Positions 7,018-18,548 of a stretch of DNA of 64,000 bases are shown piece by piece (the stretch's first letter is position 1; every line of letters begins with the position of its first letter). The notes under the pieces were generated by a model. That model worked only from the letters and a program-made list of their open reading frames with translations. It ran no database searches and had not been told where the DNA came from. Both the position numbers and the translations under genes were made by a program. Source of the stretch: Xenorhabdus yunnanensis (GTDB lineage: Bacteria; Pseudomonadota; Gammaproteobacteria; Enterobacterales; Enterobacteriaceae). The stretch covers positions 30,603-94,602 of the forward strand of contig NZ_JAQRFI010000013.1 in the NCBI RefSeq assembly GCF_028598805.1, given 5' to 3'.

Positions 7018-7452
7018 ATGCAAATACAGCAAGCCACCAAAACTGATTTTTCGACACTGATTCAGATTTGGGAAGCCTCGGTACTTGCAACTCATAATTT
7101 CTTGCCCAAAGCCATGATTGAAGTTTTACGCCCGCAAATCCTTAACGATTATCTGCCTAATCTCACTGTTTATAAGGCTGTAGAGGGGCAAGATAATATC
7201 GTGGGATTTATCAGTACTGATCAATATCGAGTAGAAATGTTGTTTATTGCACCACAAGCGCGGGGAACAGGGATCGGCAAGATGTTACTGAAATTTGCCA
7301 TTAAAGAATTACAGATCAATGAATTGGATGTAAACGAACAAAATACACAAGGCGTCGGCTTCTACCAACATATGGGATTTCAGGTTTTTTCCCGCTCAGA
7401 GCTTGATGGACAAGGGAATCCATTTCCTTTATTACATATGAAGCTGGCCTGA
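7018..7452 (+). CDS. GNAT-family N-acetyltransferase, YjaB-like
   Basis: A 144-residue GNAT protein. The acetyl-CoA loop is seen as QARGTGIGKMLLKFA (about residues 80-94), and the C-terminal motif NEQNTQGVGFYQHMGF is almost identical in pattern to E. coli YjaB (NEQNEQAVGFYKKVGF). YjaB binds acetyl-CoA, and its acceptor is not firmly known. The start is supported by GGGGAGG seven bases upstream of the ATG. It is monocistronic with a terminator behind it. Confidence 0.8.
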   Translation: MQIQQATKTDFSTLIQIWEASVLATHNFLPKAMIEVLRPQILNDYLPNLTVYKAVEGQDNIVGFISTDQYRVEMLFIAPQARGTGIGKMLLKFAIKELQINELDVNEQNTQGVGFYQHMGFQVFSRSELDGQGNPFPLLHMKLA

Positions 7453-7502
7453 AATTCATTCAGCCAATATATCCTATTCCAGAAACACTTCAATCATCGT
7501 TG

Positions 7503-7539
7503 AAAGCCTCAGAATGACTTTCAACATTCTGCGGCTTTT
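7503..7539. terminator. Stem-loop terminator after the GNAT gene
   Basis: AAAGCCTCAGAATG pairs with CATTCTGCGGCTTT, 14 bp with one mismatch, around an 8-base loop. T residues follow on the plus strand. Confidence 0.7.
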
Positions 7540-7719
7540 CAGGGAATGAATAACAAAACGATTCTGCCAAAATGACAACAAAATAAGATTCTTTAATACA
7601 AAAAAATAAATAAATTTAAAGTAATGGAATATTTTGTAAACGACTGAGTGGAACTTGATAGTTAAATGATATAATGGCGTTTTTATAAGTATTTTTATTT
7701 CTATTGAGTTTAAGCATTA

Positions 7720-8658
7720 ATGAATTATTTACAACAATCTACAGCTTCAGGTATGAAGCTGTTTACTGATCTTATTGGAAAACGTGTTACTCTAGGGGAG
7801 CACTGGCATTCTTCCAGCAATCGCACTAAATTTGCACTACGCAGTATCCTGACACCGGTTTCTACATTGAAATTGTTGAATGGCCTTGCCAGAACACCCC
7901 ATTATTTGGATATTTTGAAAAAGCAGCCCAGTTTGCCTTGCAAATTACATCGCCCATACTTAAGTATTAATTTTAAGCGCAAACAAATTGTGAATGCTCT
8001 AAATGAACACTATCAACTATTATTCAAGCAATTAGAACCTGCCATTATTAGCAGAATTTTTGATATTCATGCTTATTTACTGGCAACCATTCAGGGTAAA
8101 AATGAAACATTTTTGATATATATTGACTCACTGGATAATCTGAATAAAGAAGGTGAACTCTCTTTATATATTACTACTGCAGAAAATGTCATTCTGGCTA
8201 AATGTGCATTTACTTTATTAACAATAGATGGCAAACAAACACTATTTATTGGTGTACTGCAAGGCCCGGCTAAAGGGGATAATTCTCTGGATATTATCCG
8301 CCACGCAACTAAAGAATGTTATGGACTTTTTCCCAAGCGCCTGTTAATTGAGGCTATTTGTCGTTTTTCCGAACATGTTAATTGTGAGCAAATCTTGGCA
8401 GTCAGTAACGAGACTCATATCTACCGTAGTATCCGTTATTGGCATAAAAAGAAGAAGCAAATGGTGGCGGATTATAATTCCTTCTGGGAATCCCTAAGTG
8501 GTATCAGAAAGGAAAATAATGACTTCCATTTGCCATTATTCATAGAAAGAAAATCTTTGGATGATATTCCCAGCAAAAAACGTGCTGAATATCGCCGTCG
8601 CTATCAATTACTGGATGATCTGGAAAACAGCATCAAGGAATCTCTTACAATAGTCTGA
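7720..8658 (+). CDS. VirK/YbjX family protein (DUF535)
   Basis: A 312-residue protein of the VirK/YbjX family, recognised by the order of blocks: an early SNRTKFALRSILTP segment, HRPYLSINFKRKQ, the LQGPAKG turn, then LLIEAICRF and HIYRSIRYWHKKKKQ. Members in Salmonella and Shigella are linked to PhoPQ-regulated envelope stress resistance and virulence, but their biochemistry is unknown. A TATAAT at 7670-7675 is a plausible -10 box; no matching -35 or clear PhoP box was found. It stands alone, with a convergent acetyltransferase downstream. Confidence 0.8.
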   Translation: MNYLQQSTASGMKLFTDLIGKRVTLGEHWHSSSNRTKFALRSILTPVSTLKLLNGLARTPHYLDILKKQPSLPCKLHRPYLSINFKRKQIVNALNEHYQLLFKQLEPAIISRIFDIHAYLLATIQGKNETFLIYIDSLDNLNKEGELSLYITTAENVILAKCAFTLLTIDGKQTLFIGVLQGPAKGDNSLDIIRHATKECYGLFPKRLLIEAICRFSEHVNCEQILAVSNETHIYRSIRYWHKKKKQMVADYNSFWESLSGIRKENNDFHLPLFIERKSLDDIPSKKRAEYRRRYQLLDDLENSIKESLTIV

Positions 8659-8690
8659 TTTCCTGTCAGAAAGGAATACCAATTGGTAAC

Positions 8691-9287
8691 TCAACGTGGC
8701 TTCGTCATTAACCATGTAAGATGGTTTTTAATGGCGGGCCATTCATTGAGAAGAATGCTATAAACGCAAGTATCTCGTAATGAACCATCTTTAGCTCGCA
8801 AGTGTTGACGCAAAATACCATCCAGTTTTGCCCCCAATCGCTCGATCGCCTTACGACTCTGGTGATTTAAAAAATGAGTGCGCAATTCCACCGCAACACA
8901 TTCCAGTTCCTCAAATGCATACTGCAACAATAAAAATTTTGCTTCTGTATTGATAGCAGTGCGTTGGACAGAACGCGCATACCATGTAGAACCTATTTCC
9001 AATCTGGGAATACTCTCAACAATATTTATGTATGCTGTCATACCCACTGCCATTCCTGTTGCATTATCAATAACAGTAAAAGGCAACATGCTGCCATCAG
9101 TATGCAGGTCTAAACGGCGCTCAACTTCCTCATGGATATTTGCAGGATCAGGTACATTGGTATACCACAGTTTATGCAACTGCCCATCCTCAATGGCGCG
9201 AACAAATTCATCATGTCTATCATGCGACAAAGGTACTAAAGTTACACTTTTTCCTGTCAACGTAACCCAATCTGTTATTTTTCTCAT
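8691..9287 (-). CDS. RimJ/RimL-type GNAT N-acetyltransferase
   Basis: A 198-residue GNAT protein of the RimJ/RimL (Acetyltransf_3) type. Visible features are the GMAVGMTAYINI strand, IGSTWYARSVQRTAINTE replacing the usual acetyl-CoA loop, and FLNHQSRKAIERLGAKLDG near the end, the standard N-x-x-S-x-x-x-I-E-x-L-G motif. Relatives acetylate ribosomal protein N-termini or small molecules, and the substrate cannot be read here. It is convergent with the VirK-like gene. Confidence 0.75.
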   Translation of the reverse strand: MRKITDWVTLTGKSVTLVPLSHDRHDEFVRAIEDGQLHKLWYTNVPDPANIHEEVERRLDLHTDGSMLPFTVIDNATGMAVGMTAYINIVESIPRLEIGSTWYARSVQRTAINTEAKFLLLQYAFEELECVAVELRTHFLNHQSRKAIERLGAKLDGILRQHLRAKDGSLRDTCVYSILLNEWPAIKNHLTWLMTKPR

Positions 9288-9310
9288 ACTTATTTACTCC
9301 ATATTTATTT

Positions 9311-9502
9311 CTAATATGTTCTATTATTACAATACTTAATGCTAAATTTTTTATTTATATCACCATAGAATAGAGCATTTACAACATGCACAGCTAAAAG
9401 CATACAATAATCATAAATAAGAGGCATTTCTATTCTTAACAGATTTTCATTAAGGTGCCATTGATGCTCTATTTCATGATATTTGTCACAATCAATTAAC
9501 AA
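9311..9502 (-). CDS. Possible small or remnant gene of unknown function
   Basis: A 63-codon frame (from a TTG; open about 17 codons further upstream without an ATG) reads DKYHEIEHQWHLNENLLRIE and ends KYCNNRTY. The sequence looks protein-like in composition, but there is no ribosome-binding site or normal start. It may be the tail of a decayed gene or chance. It lies in the 340-base gap between the acetyltransferase and fadH. I do not recognise it. Confidence 0.2.
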   Translation of the reverse strand: MLIDCDKYHEIEHQWHLNENLLRIEMPLIYDYCMLLAVHVVNALFYGDINKKFSIKYCNNRTY

Positions 9503-9600
9503 AGTGATTCCAATAATGCTGGAACTGTCTAAATTTAAACATCATCTCATCCGACCACTTGGCTATATAGCTCCATACAGAGAAAAATAATATTTCTTGA

Positions 9601-11649
<2,049 letters not shown>

Positions 11650-11683
11650 CAAGCCAGATCCGGATAAAAATCCAAAGAAAAAC

Positions 11684-11716
11684 GGTGATAATTCGTCGAG
11701 CAATTATCACCTTTTT
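11684..11716 (+). terminator. Terminator between fadH and sstT (convergent)
   Basis: A perfect 10-bp stem GGTGATAATT / AATTATCACC with an 8-base loop is followed by TTTTT. It lies between two convergent genes and serves at least fadH. Confidence 0.9.
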
Positions 11717-11731
11717 AATTACAGCAAATAA

Positions 11732-12976
11732 TTAACGCTGAGCTAATTGGTCAGTAGCCATGCGGGCATCTTCTGCCTGACAAGCCGCAGCAGTAAATAG
11801 TACATCAGTGGATGAATTCAGGCCTGTTTCAGCAGAGTCCTGTAAAACACCAATGATAAATCCCACAGCTATAACCTGCATAGCGATTTCGTTGGAAATA
11901 CCAAACATGCTACATGCCAGTGGGATCAACAATAATGAACCACCCGCGACCCCAGACGATCCACATGCAGCGATGGCTGAAACTACGCTCAGCAATATCG
12001 CTGTAGGAATATCCACAGACATGCCCATAGTGTTCACTGCCGCCAGTGTTAATACAGTAATGGTTACCGCAGCACCAGCCATATTGACAGTTGCACCCAA
12101 CGGAATGGAAACAGAATAGGTATCTTCATCCAGATTCATGCGGCGGCACATTGACATATTCACGGGAATATTAGCGGCTGAGCTGCGGGTAAAGAATGCC
12201 GTTACACCACTTTCGCGTAAGCACTCAAAAACCAACGGGTAAGGATTACGACGGATTTTCCAGAAAACAATCAGTGGATTGACGATCAGAGCAACGATAA
12301 TCATACAGCCAATCAGGACGGTTAACAGGTGAACATAATCGAGCAAAGCTGTAAAACCAGTTGTCGCAATCGTTGAAGAAACCAACCCGAAAATGCCAAT
12401 AGGGGCCAGACGGATAACGACACGTACAATCTGTGTCACTGATTCTGACAAATCTTGAAGCAGTGCCTTTGTTGATTCTTTAGCATGGCGCAAAGCAATG
12501 CCTAAACCAATTGCCCACACCAAAATTCCAACGTAATTCCCTTTCAATATCGCATCGATCGGATTGGCAACAATATTGATCAATACCCCTTTCAGTACCT
12601 CTACAATATTTTCCGGTGGTGATACTTGAGCATCATTCATCACCAACGCCAACGTCGATGGGAACAGCATACTGCCAATTACGGCCACTACTGCTGCAAG
12701 GAATGTTCCGATAATGTACAAGAAGATGATCGGGCGAATATTGCTTTTCTGGCCTATCTTGTGGTTTGCAATCGAAGACATGACCAATATCCACACCAAA
12801 ACAGGAGCCACCGCTTTCAAGGCTCCTATAAAAAGTGTTCCAAGCAGTTCAACCGATTCAGCCGCAGAAGGCGCTAACCATGCCAGTAATATCCCCAGTA
12901 TTAATCCGAGCAGAATTTGTTTTACTAGGCTTCCTTGTGTAATGTACCACACAAAGCCTTTTTGTTGTTTTTCCAT
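11732..12976 (-). CDS. sstT: Sodium/serine-threonine symporter
   Basis: A 414-residue DAACS-family (glutamate-transporter fold) carrier, the length of E. coli SstT. Signature segments are visible: the serine-rich reentrant loop [28 protein letters not shown], and a late [15 protein letters not shown]. It imports serine and threonine with sodium at the inner membrane. It is a single gene. A long AT-rich region lies between its start and yqjA. Confidence 0.95.
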   Translation of the reverse strand: MEKQQKGFVWYITQGSLVKQILLGLILGILLAWLAPSAAESVELLGTLFIGALKAVAPVLVWILVMSSIANHKIGQKSNIRPIIFLYIIGTFLAAVVAVIGSMLFPSTLALVMNDAQVSPPENIVEVLKGVLINIVANPIDAILKGNYVGILVWAIGLGIALRHAKESTKALLQDLSESVTQIVRVVIRLAPIGIFGLVSSTIATTGFTALLDYVHLLTVLIGCMIIVALIVNPLIVFWKIRRNPYPLVFECLRESGVTAFFTRSSAANIPVNMSMCRRMNLDEDTYSVSIPLGATVNMAGAAVTITVLTLAAVNTMGMSVDIPTAILLSVVSAIAACGSSGVAGGSLLLIPLACSMFGISNEIAMQVIAVGFIIGVLQDSAETGLNSSTDVLFTAAACQAEDARMATDQLAQR

Positions 12977-13661
12977 AGTCTATCCATTTGATATTTTTGG
13001 CTCATTGAGCTTGATGTTTTTGTGTTTACTTTCCCAGTATAGGGAAATTAAGAGAACGCCAAAGCGTAATTCCTTGCAATATACAGACAACACAACGATT
13101 GATAACAATTCAGTTACATTTGTGTGATCGAAACTGCAAATTTCTCATCGCAATACATTCATAACGTAATAAATGTGACAATAAAAAATAGAAAATTAAT
13201 CCATAAATTCAATATATTATAAAAAATCCATTTTCAGAAATAAACACAGATTATTTGTTTAATACGAATAGCATGGAGGGATTATTTTTCGTCAAATTTA
13301 GTCAATGAACAGGGGTGGATTAGCTGAAAAGATAGATAAATTTAATCCATTCGCATGATAAATTGCCATTAATGCTATTTTTGGGAAATTCATCAAATGA
13401 TTAATTAATTAATTGATATATCCGAATGAATTACTTTTACATTGAGTTAATGTTCAATTGCTCAACAAAATTTTCTGTCTCGCTACTGCTGATTTTGTTA
13501 AAGTGTCCCTGTCAATCTTTATGCCATCTTGAAGGGATTTCGAGAGCATTTTATGACAATGGAATTTAATGCTTTGTATTTCAAAGCAACCAATAGAAAT
13601 TCACCATAAATGCACCATAAAAGTAAGATGCAATCCTTAACCCGCGTTTTAGGAACATTTG
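12977..13661. other. 685-bp AT-rich intergenic region between divergent sstT and yqjA
   Basis: No open frame with protein-like content was found on either strand. It should contain the divergent promoters of sstT and yqjA. Runs such as TTAATTAATTAATTG near 13400 and homopolymeric AT tracts would suit H-NS binding, but no specific operator could be defined. Confidence 0.4.
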
Positions 13662-14330
13662 ATGGAAATTGTAACAGACCTTATTTATGCACTTTGGCAC
13701 CAAGATTACGAAACACTAGCTAATCCATCATTAGTATGGGCGATCTACATCCTGTTATTTACTATCCTATTTCTGGAAAATGGAATATTACCTGCCGCAT
13801 TTTTACCCGGTGATAGTCTATTGATATTAGTTGGTGTCTTGATTGCAAAAGAAGCCATGAGCTTTCCTGAAACTTTAGTTATTCTTACCGCCGGAGCAAG
13901 CCTTGGCTGTTGGGTTGGATATCTTCAAGGAAAATGGCTTGGCAATTCGAAATTAGTTCAGAGCTGGTTGTCACACCTTCCCGCACATTACCACCAACGT
14001 GCACATAACCTATTCCATCGTCATGGCTTATCCGCCTTACTGATAGGTCGTTTCATTGCTTTTGTCAGAACATTGCTACCAACACTGGCAGGCCTTGCCG
14101 GGCTAAAAAATGGACGTTTCCAAATATTCAATTGGCTTAGCGGATTCCTGTGGGTGATTATTCTAACAACACTGGGTTATGTTCTTGGTAAAAGCCCTCT
14201 GTTCCGCCAGTATGAAGAATATCTGATGAATTTTTTGGTTCTGTTACCACTGTGCTTACTGCTCATCGGCTTAATTGGCAGCCTGGTCGTCGTTTGGCGG
14301 AAAAAACGCGCTAATAATTCTTCCCTATAA
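13662..14330 (+). CDS. yqjA: DedA-family membrane protein YqjA
   Basis: A 222-residue inner membrane protein, nearly collinear with E. coli YqjA. It has the DedA motif FLENGILPAAFLPGDSLL, the GRFIAFVRTLLPTLAGL segment with its conserved arginines, and the LSHLPAHYHQRAHNLFHRHG cytoplasmic loop. YqjA supports pH homeostasis and drug resistance, and the family acts in lipid flipping. The ATG at 13662 follows AGGA; the frame extends one TTG further. In E. coli mzrA follows directly, whereas here a terminator does. Confidence 0.92.
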   Translation: MEIVTDLIYALWHQDYETLANPSLVWAIYILLFTILFLENGILPAAFLPGDSLLILVGVLIAKEAMSFPETLVILTAGASLGCWVGYLQGKWLGNSKLVQSWLSHLPAHYHQRAHNLFHRHGLSALLIGRFIAFVRTLLPTLAGLAGLKNGRFQIFNWLSGFLWVIILTTLGYVLGKSPLFRQYEEYLMNFLVLLPLCLLLIGLIGSLVVVWRKKRANNSSL

Positions 14331-14402
14331 CAATCGGCTGTAAAGTCATCTACTTTAAAACAATCTACTTTAAGCAATTGGCTTTATAACAATCCACTTT
14401 TT

Positions 14403-14434
14403 CCCTGTGATATGACCAAAAACATATCACAGGG
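14403..14434. terminator. Stem-loop terminator after yqjA
   Basis: A perfect 12-bp stem, CCCTGTGATATG / CATATCACAGGG, with an 8-base A-rich loop. No T run follows, so it may act as an RNA-stabilising or factor-assisted terminator. Confidence 0.6.
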
Positions 14435-14612
14435 CATTACTCTCCCGGCCCATTTCACTTATCTATTAAGCGCTCCCTCTCGTCCACTTCAAACAGTTTT
14501 TTAGATTAATTCGTAGCATATTATGACAATTTTTCATCTATTCATGCTTTAAACTCCTTATAAAAGCGTCTATGGTAGAGATTCATCCACCGTATATTTT
14601 AGGAGATAAGTA

Positions 14613-14918
14613 ATGCCACAGAAAAGAAGCTCTGAAGATTTACGCGCTGAGTTACAATCCCTCGCGGATACTCTGGAAGAAGTCCTTAATGACTCTGGTG
14701 AAAAATCGAAGGCTGAACTGGAGAAATTACGCAGTAAAGCAGAAAAAATGCTGAAAGATGCACGTCATGCCCTCAATGATGCCAACGATAAACTAGTCGA
14801 TCAAACGAAAGAAATTGCCGGTCATGCAGATAATTATGTCCGTGACAATCCGTGGACTGGTATCGGTATCGGTGCAGCAGTTGGCGTTGTATTGGGTGTT
14901 CTGCTTTCAAGGCGCTGA
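14613..14918 (+). CDS. yqjD: YqjD (ElaB/YqjD/DUF883 family, membrane-anchored ribosome-binding)
   Basis: A 101-residue protein with a long charged amphipathic helix (EELKSLADTLEEVL-type, with many Lys/Glu) and a C-terminal membrane anchor, PWTGIGIGAAVGVVLGVLLS, ending RR. This is the YqjD/ElaB/YgaM layout. In E. coli these tail-anchored proteins associate with ribosomes in stationary phase. AGGAG lies just upstream of the ATG. The next gene begins one base after the stop, so yqjD-yqjE-yqjK form an operon. Confidence 0.92.
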   Translation: MPQKRSSEDLRAELQSLADTLEEVLNDSGEKSKAELEKLRSKAEKMLKDARHALNDANDKLVDQTKEIAGHADNYVRDNPWTGIGIGAAVGVVLGVLLSRR

Positions 14919-14919
14919 A

Positions 14920-15321
14920 ATGACTCAATCCCCTCACTCGAAAGGCCCTGGAAAAGGGCTATTTGATACTGTACGACGAGTAGCAGCAATTGTCGTTCAT
15001 ATGGTTGAAACCCGTATCAAACTCATCGCTGTCGAACTGGAGGAGGGAGCAGCAACGCTGATACATCTGCTTCTGCTGGTAGGGTTTACCTTAGTGTTCG
15101 CGGGCTTTGGCCTGATGTGCCTATTGGTGCTGATATTCTGGGCTATCGATCCAGACTACCGAATAACGGCAATGGTCATCACTGCCGGAACGCTACTGTT
15201 CCTCGCCGTATTTAGTGCAATATGGACGATAAAAAAAGCCCGAAAACTGACCTTTCTTAACGCAACCCGAGAACAGTTGAATGTTGACCGAAAAATGCTG
15301 GAGGGTGACCATCATGAATAA
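14920..15321 (+). CDS. yqjE: YqjE family inner membrane protein
   Basis: A 133-residue protein. It has an N-terminal amphipathic part (VVHMVETRIKLIAVELEEG, as in E. coli YqjE) and two membrane helices (LIHLLLLVGFTLVFAGFGL and a second near residues 80-105), then a basic tail. Function is unknown; it is co-transcribed with yqjD. I start at the ATG one base after the yqjD stop; a longer frame would run back through yqjD. Its end overlaps yqjK by 8 bases. Confidence 0.9.
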   Translation: MTQSPHSKGPGKGLFDTVRRVAAIVVHMVETRIKLIAVELEEGAATLIHLLLLVGFTLVFAGFGLMCLLVLIFWAIDPDYRITAMVITAGTLLFLAVFSAIWTIKKARKLTFLNATREQLNVDRKMLEGDHHE

Positions 15322-15604
15322 ATCGGGGTATCATCAGCGAAAATTGCGAAAACAGCAGCTGTTAAAAGAGATCCAGCAACAACGACAGTTACTCTCTGTT
15401 TATAGCCGGAGCTGGCTTGAAGCCACGCAAGCTTATGATAAAGGCTGGCAAACTTTGGCTGCTTTCAAGCCTTATTTCGCCATTGGCTCTGGTATTGCCC
15501 TGATTTATGGTCTGCGCCATCCCAAGAAATTTTATCGCTGGTCACGCCGTATGGTCAGCATCTTGGGGTTCATGAAAGCCATGCGAAATACATTATACAA
15601 GTAA
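15314..15604 (+). CDS. yqjK: YqjK family protein
   Basis: A 96-residue basic protein aligned with E. coli YqjK through QLLKEIQQQRQLLSVYSRSW, AYDKGWQ and RHPKKFYRWSRR. It has one possible membrane segment (FAIGSGIALIYGL). The ATG at 15314 is preceded by GGAGGGTGACC inside the end of yqjE, showing translational coupling. Function is unknown. Confidence 0.88.
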   Translation: MNKSGYHQRKLRKQQLLKEIQQQRQLLSVYSRSWLEATQAYDKGWQTLAAFKPYFAIGSGIALIYGLRHPKKFYRWSRRMVSILGFMKAMRNTLYK

Positions 15605-15835
15605 GTCGCCACAATTCTGTTTCTTATTCAAATCCCCTTTTGTACTATGACTAATTTCTTCAAAAAAACTGCATGAAATTGTTAATATTCCTTACTATCA
15701 ACAAATAACACCTCTCTTTAGAATACCACCCATCAGCCAATGATTAACAAATTGTGCCATTTAGTTCATTTATTGGACAAAAAATCAAAATAAACAGCTT
15801 ATTTATCGCTACCTGCGGTATTTTTGGAGACGTTC

Positions 15836-16231
15836 ATGAAAAAATTTGAAGATAGTAGCCTATTGGTTGCCCGTATTTTAATATCCGTTCTTTTCATTAT
15901 CGCAGGGTATGGAAAACTAGGTGATGCCTACGCGGGAACGCAGGAATTTATGGAAGCCATGAAGGTACCGGGAATTTTACTGCCACTGACTATCTTACTT
16001 GAACTTGGTGGCGGGCTTGCTGTGCTGTTCGGCCTGTTAACCCGTACCACGGCTGTGTTTACATTTATTTTCTGTATTCTGACAGCTATTCTGTTCCACA
16101 ATGATTTTTCAAATGACATGAACCTGACTATGTTCCTGAAAAATTTCTCCATCGGCGCAGGTTACCTGCTGCTGGCTATGATGGGACCAGGAAAATTCAG
16201 TATTGATCATGCATTGAAGAAAAACTGGTAG
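15836..16231 (+). CDS. yqjF: DoxX-family inner membrane protein YqjF
   Basis: A 131-residue DoxX protein with four membrane helices, matching E. coli YqjF (LVARILISVLFIIAGYGKLG; ILLELGGGLAVLFGLLTRTTAVFTF, here given in parts). The start MKKFEDSSLLVAR at 15836 follows TGGAGACGTTC. It lies 230 bases after yqjK and ahead of the convergent yhaJ. Relatives act in redox or sulfur stress, but the role of YqjF is not firmly known. Confidence 0.9.
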   Translation: MKKFEDSSLLVARILISVLFIIAGYGKLGDAYAGTQEFMEAMKVPGILLPLTILLELGGGLAVLFGLLTRTTAVFTFIFCILTAILFHNDFSNDMNLTMFLKNFSIGAGYLLLAMMGPGKFSIDHALKKNW

Positions 16232-16249
16232 AAAAAACTGGTAGAAGCT

Positions 16250-16287
16250 GAAAGCCCCTTGCTGTGTAATCGCAGCAAGGGGCTTTC
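16250..16287. terminator. Convergent terminator between yqjF and yhaJ
   Basis: A 15-bp perfect stem, GAAAGCCCCTTGCTG / CAGCAAGGGGCTTTC, with an 8-base loop, placed between two convergent genes and likely serving both. Confidence 0.85.
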
Positions 16288-16294
16288 ATGCACG

Positions 16295-17191
16295 CTATTT
16301 CTTCGCAAACAATTTGGGGATTTCACGTAAGCACCAGGACTTCGCTTCTCCCATACTATCGCGCCGCCATGCCATGATAATGTTGGTTTCATGGCTGTAT
16401 TCCGAACCCACAACACACAAGCGGCCTTCAACAATATCTTGTTCCACCATAGGATATGGCATCGTAGCCACGCCCAACCCAGCCAAAAGCGCCCGACGTT
16501 TATCTTCCAGTGTACTCACCGTTAAACGTGGTTGTTTATCCAATAATTTAACCGTCAATACAGGACGCTCCCTTGCCGTATCAGCTACTGCTATTCCACG
16601 ATACTTTACTCGTGTAGTATCAGACAGTGGTTCGGGCTCATGATGGATAGGATGATCCACACTGGCAACATAGACGTTATTAATAGAATAAAGTGCCCGC
16701 GAATTCACTTCCGCCGAAGCCCTAAAATGAAGGTCAGGTGCAATCACAATATCAGCATGCCCGGTTTCCAAGCGCTCCCAAGCACCTGCCAGTACTTCCG
16801 TCATTAACGAAAGTTGTGTATTCGATTTAGTAGCCAGTTTATCCACGATAGGAAAAAGTGATGTGATTGGGAACAGGGCTTCACACACAATAGTCAGGTG
16901 TGTTTCCCAACCGCGGGCAAGCGCTTCGGCATCTGCTGTCAATTTATCTGCCGCTTCAAGCAATAATCGCCCTCGTTCCAACAGCATCCGGCCAACATTG
17001 GTAAATTTCGTGCGATGACCAGAACGATCAAACAGCACAACATCCAGCTCTTCTTCCAATTTCTGCATGGTGTAACTCAATGCGGAAGGAACTCGGCCCA
17101 ACTCATCCGCTGCTGCAGCGAAACTTCCCCGTCGGTCTATCGCATCCATTACCCGCAGGGATTCCAATGTAAGCGCTCGTTCTTTACCCAT
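16295..17191 (-). CDS. yhaJ: LysR-family regulator YhaJ
   Basis: A 298-residue LysR protein nearly collinear with E. coli YhaJ. The winged helix-turn-helix is at the N-terminus (LESLRVMDAIDRRGSFAAAA; RVPSALSYTMQKLEEELDV), and a periplasmic-binding-like effector domain follows. YhaJ responds to aromatic compounds such as dinitrotoluene breakdown products and controls virulence genes in pathogenic E. coli. It is divergent from yhaK across about 110 bases, the likely site of its operator, so yhaK is a probable target. Confidence 0.92.
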   Translation of the reverse strand: MGKERALTLESLRVMDAIDRRGSFAAAADELGRVPSALSYTMQKLEEELDVVLFDRSGHRTKFTNVGRMLLERGRLLLEAADKLTADAEALARGWETHLTIVCEALFPITSLFPIVDKLATKSNTQLSLMTEVLAGAWERLETGHADIVIAPDLHFRASAEVNSRALYSINNVYVASVDHPIHHEPEPLSDTTRVKYRGIAVADTARERPVLTVKLLDKQPRLTVSTLEDKRRALLAGLGVATMPYPMVEQDIVEGRLCVVGSEYSHETNIIMAWRRDSMGEAKSWCLREIPKLFAKK

Positions 17192-17304
17192 ATTTTTCTC
17201 AATCAGGAATTTTGAATATAGCCACCAGATTAACTGGCTAACATTTCAACGTCCAGATAATTAAGATCGAGAATAATAGATCTATAGTTGAAGAGATTAC
17301 AGTC

Positions 17305-18024
17305 ATGATTATAACGAGAACAGCAAATCAATGCGGAAAAGCTGATTATGGTTGGGTACAGGCTCGCTATACTTTTTCATTTGGTCACTATTTTGACCCA
17401 AAATTTTTGAACTACCGGGCACTGCGTGTTCTTAATCAGGAAGTTTTGGCACCAAAAACTGAGTTCCAACCCAAAGCTTACCCTCATGTTGATATTCTGA
17501 ATATTATCCTGCAAGGGGAAGTTCAATATCGGGACAGTGAAGGCAACAACTTCCAGGCACGTCAGGGGGATTGCCTGCTATTTTCTGCCCGTCAGGGAAT
17601 TCGTTACAGTGAGCACAATACCAGTGACAAAATACCACTGACACGGCTGCAACTCTGGCTCAATGCTTGCCCTCAGCAAGAAGCACAGCCATTACAGCGT
17701 AAGGTACTGACAAACAAGCCACTCACATTGCTGGCCTCGCCTACGTCAGAAAACAATAGTATGCGTCTGCGCCAACAAGTCTGGATAAGCTATCTCGTGC
17801 TTAAGCCCCATAACAACCAGATTCTGACTTTGCGAGGCAAACATGCTTACCTGCAATCCATCAGTGGTAACGCAATCATTCGCGGTAACATAAGAATCAA
17901 GGATAACAAAAGCAGAGAGGTAATGATCAAATGCGGGGATGGTGTATTCATTCAGGAAGAGCAGGAAGTGATATTACAGGCGGATACTCCATTTCGAGGC
18001 CTATTTATTGATTTGAATGACTAA
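17305..18024 (+). CDS. yhaK: Pirin-like bicupin YhaK
   Basis: A 239-residue pirin-like protein matching E. coli YhaK: SFGHYFDPKFLNYRALRVLN, then PHVDILNIILQGEVQYRDSEG. YhaK is a bicupin whose cysteines sense oxidants such as hypochlorite. The usual pirin metal-site histidines are changed in this branch. It is divergent from yhaJ, the normal enterobacterial pairing. Confidence 0.9.
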   Translation: MIITRTANQCGKADYGWVQARYTFSFGHYFDPKFLNYRALRVLNQEVLAPKTEFQPKAYPHVDILNIILQGEVQYRDSEGNNFQARQGDCLLFSARQGIRYSEHNTSDKIPLTRLQLWLNACPQQEAQPLQRKVLTNKPLTLLASPTSENNSMRLRQQVWISYLVLKPHNNQILTLRGKHAYLQSISGNAIIRGNIRIKDNKSREVMIKCGDGVFIQEEQEVILQADTPFRGLFIDLND

Positions 18025-18090
18025 TTCCTTTTGTTCCTGATACCCATTCCATGTTGAGCCAATTTACCCAGTTTACCCATAAATGAAATA

Positions 18091-18120
18091 AGCCCTATAA
18101 AGCTTTCGCTCTATAGGGCT
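18091..18120 (-). terminator. Terminator of rnpB
   Basis: A 13-bp stem with one mismatch, AGCCCTATAAAGC / GCTCTATAGGGCT, with a TTTC loop, just beyond the 3' end of the RNase P RNA on the minus strand. A T-containing stretch (TATTTCATTT) follows. Confidence 0.75.
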
Positions 18121-18124
18121 AAAT

Positions 18125-18505
<381 letters not shown>

Positions 18506-18548
18506 GGCGCGGATTATAAGAGGTTTGCTATTCAATGTATAGGAGTTT

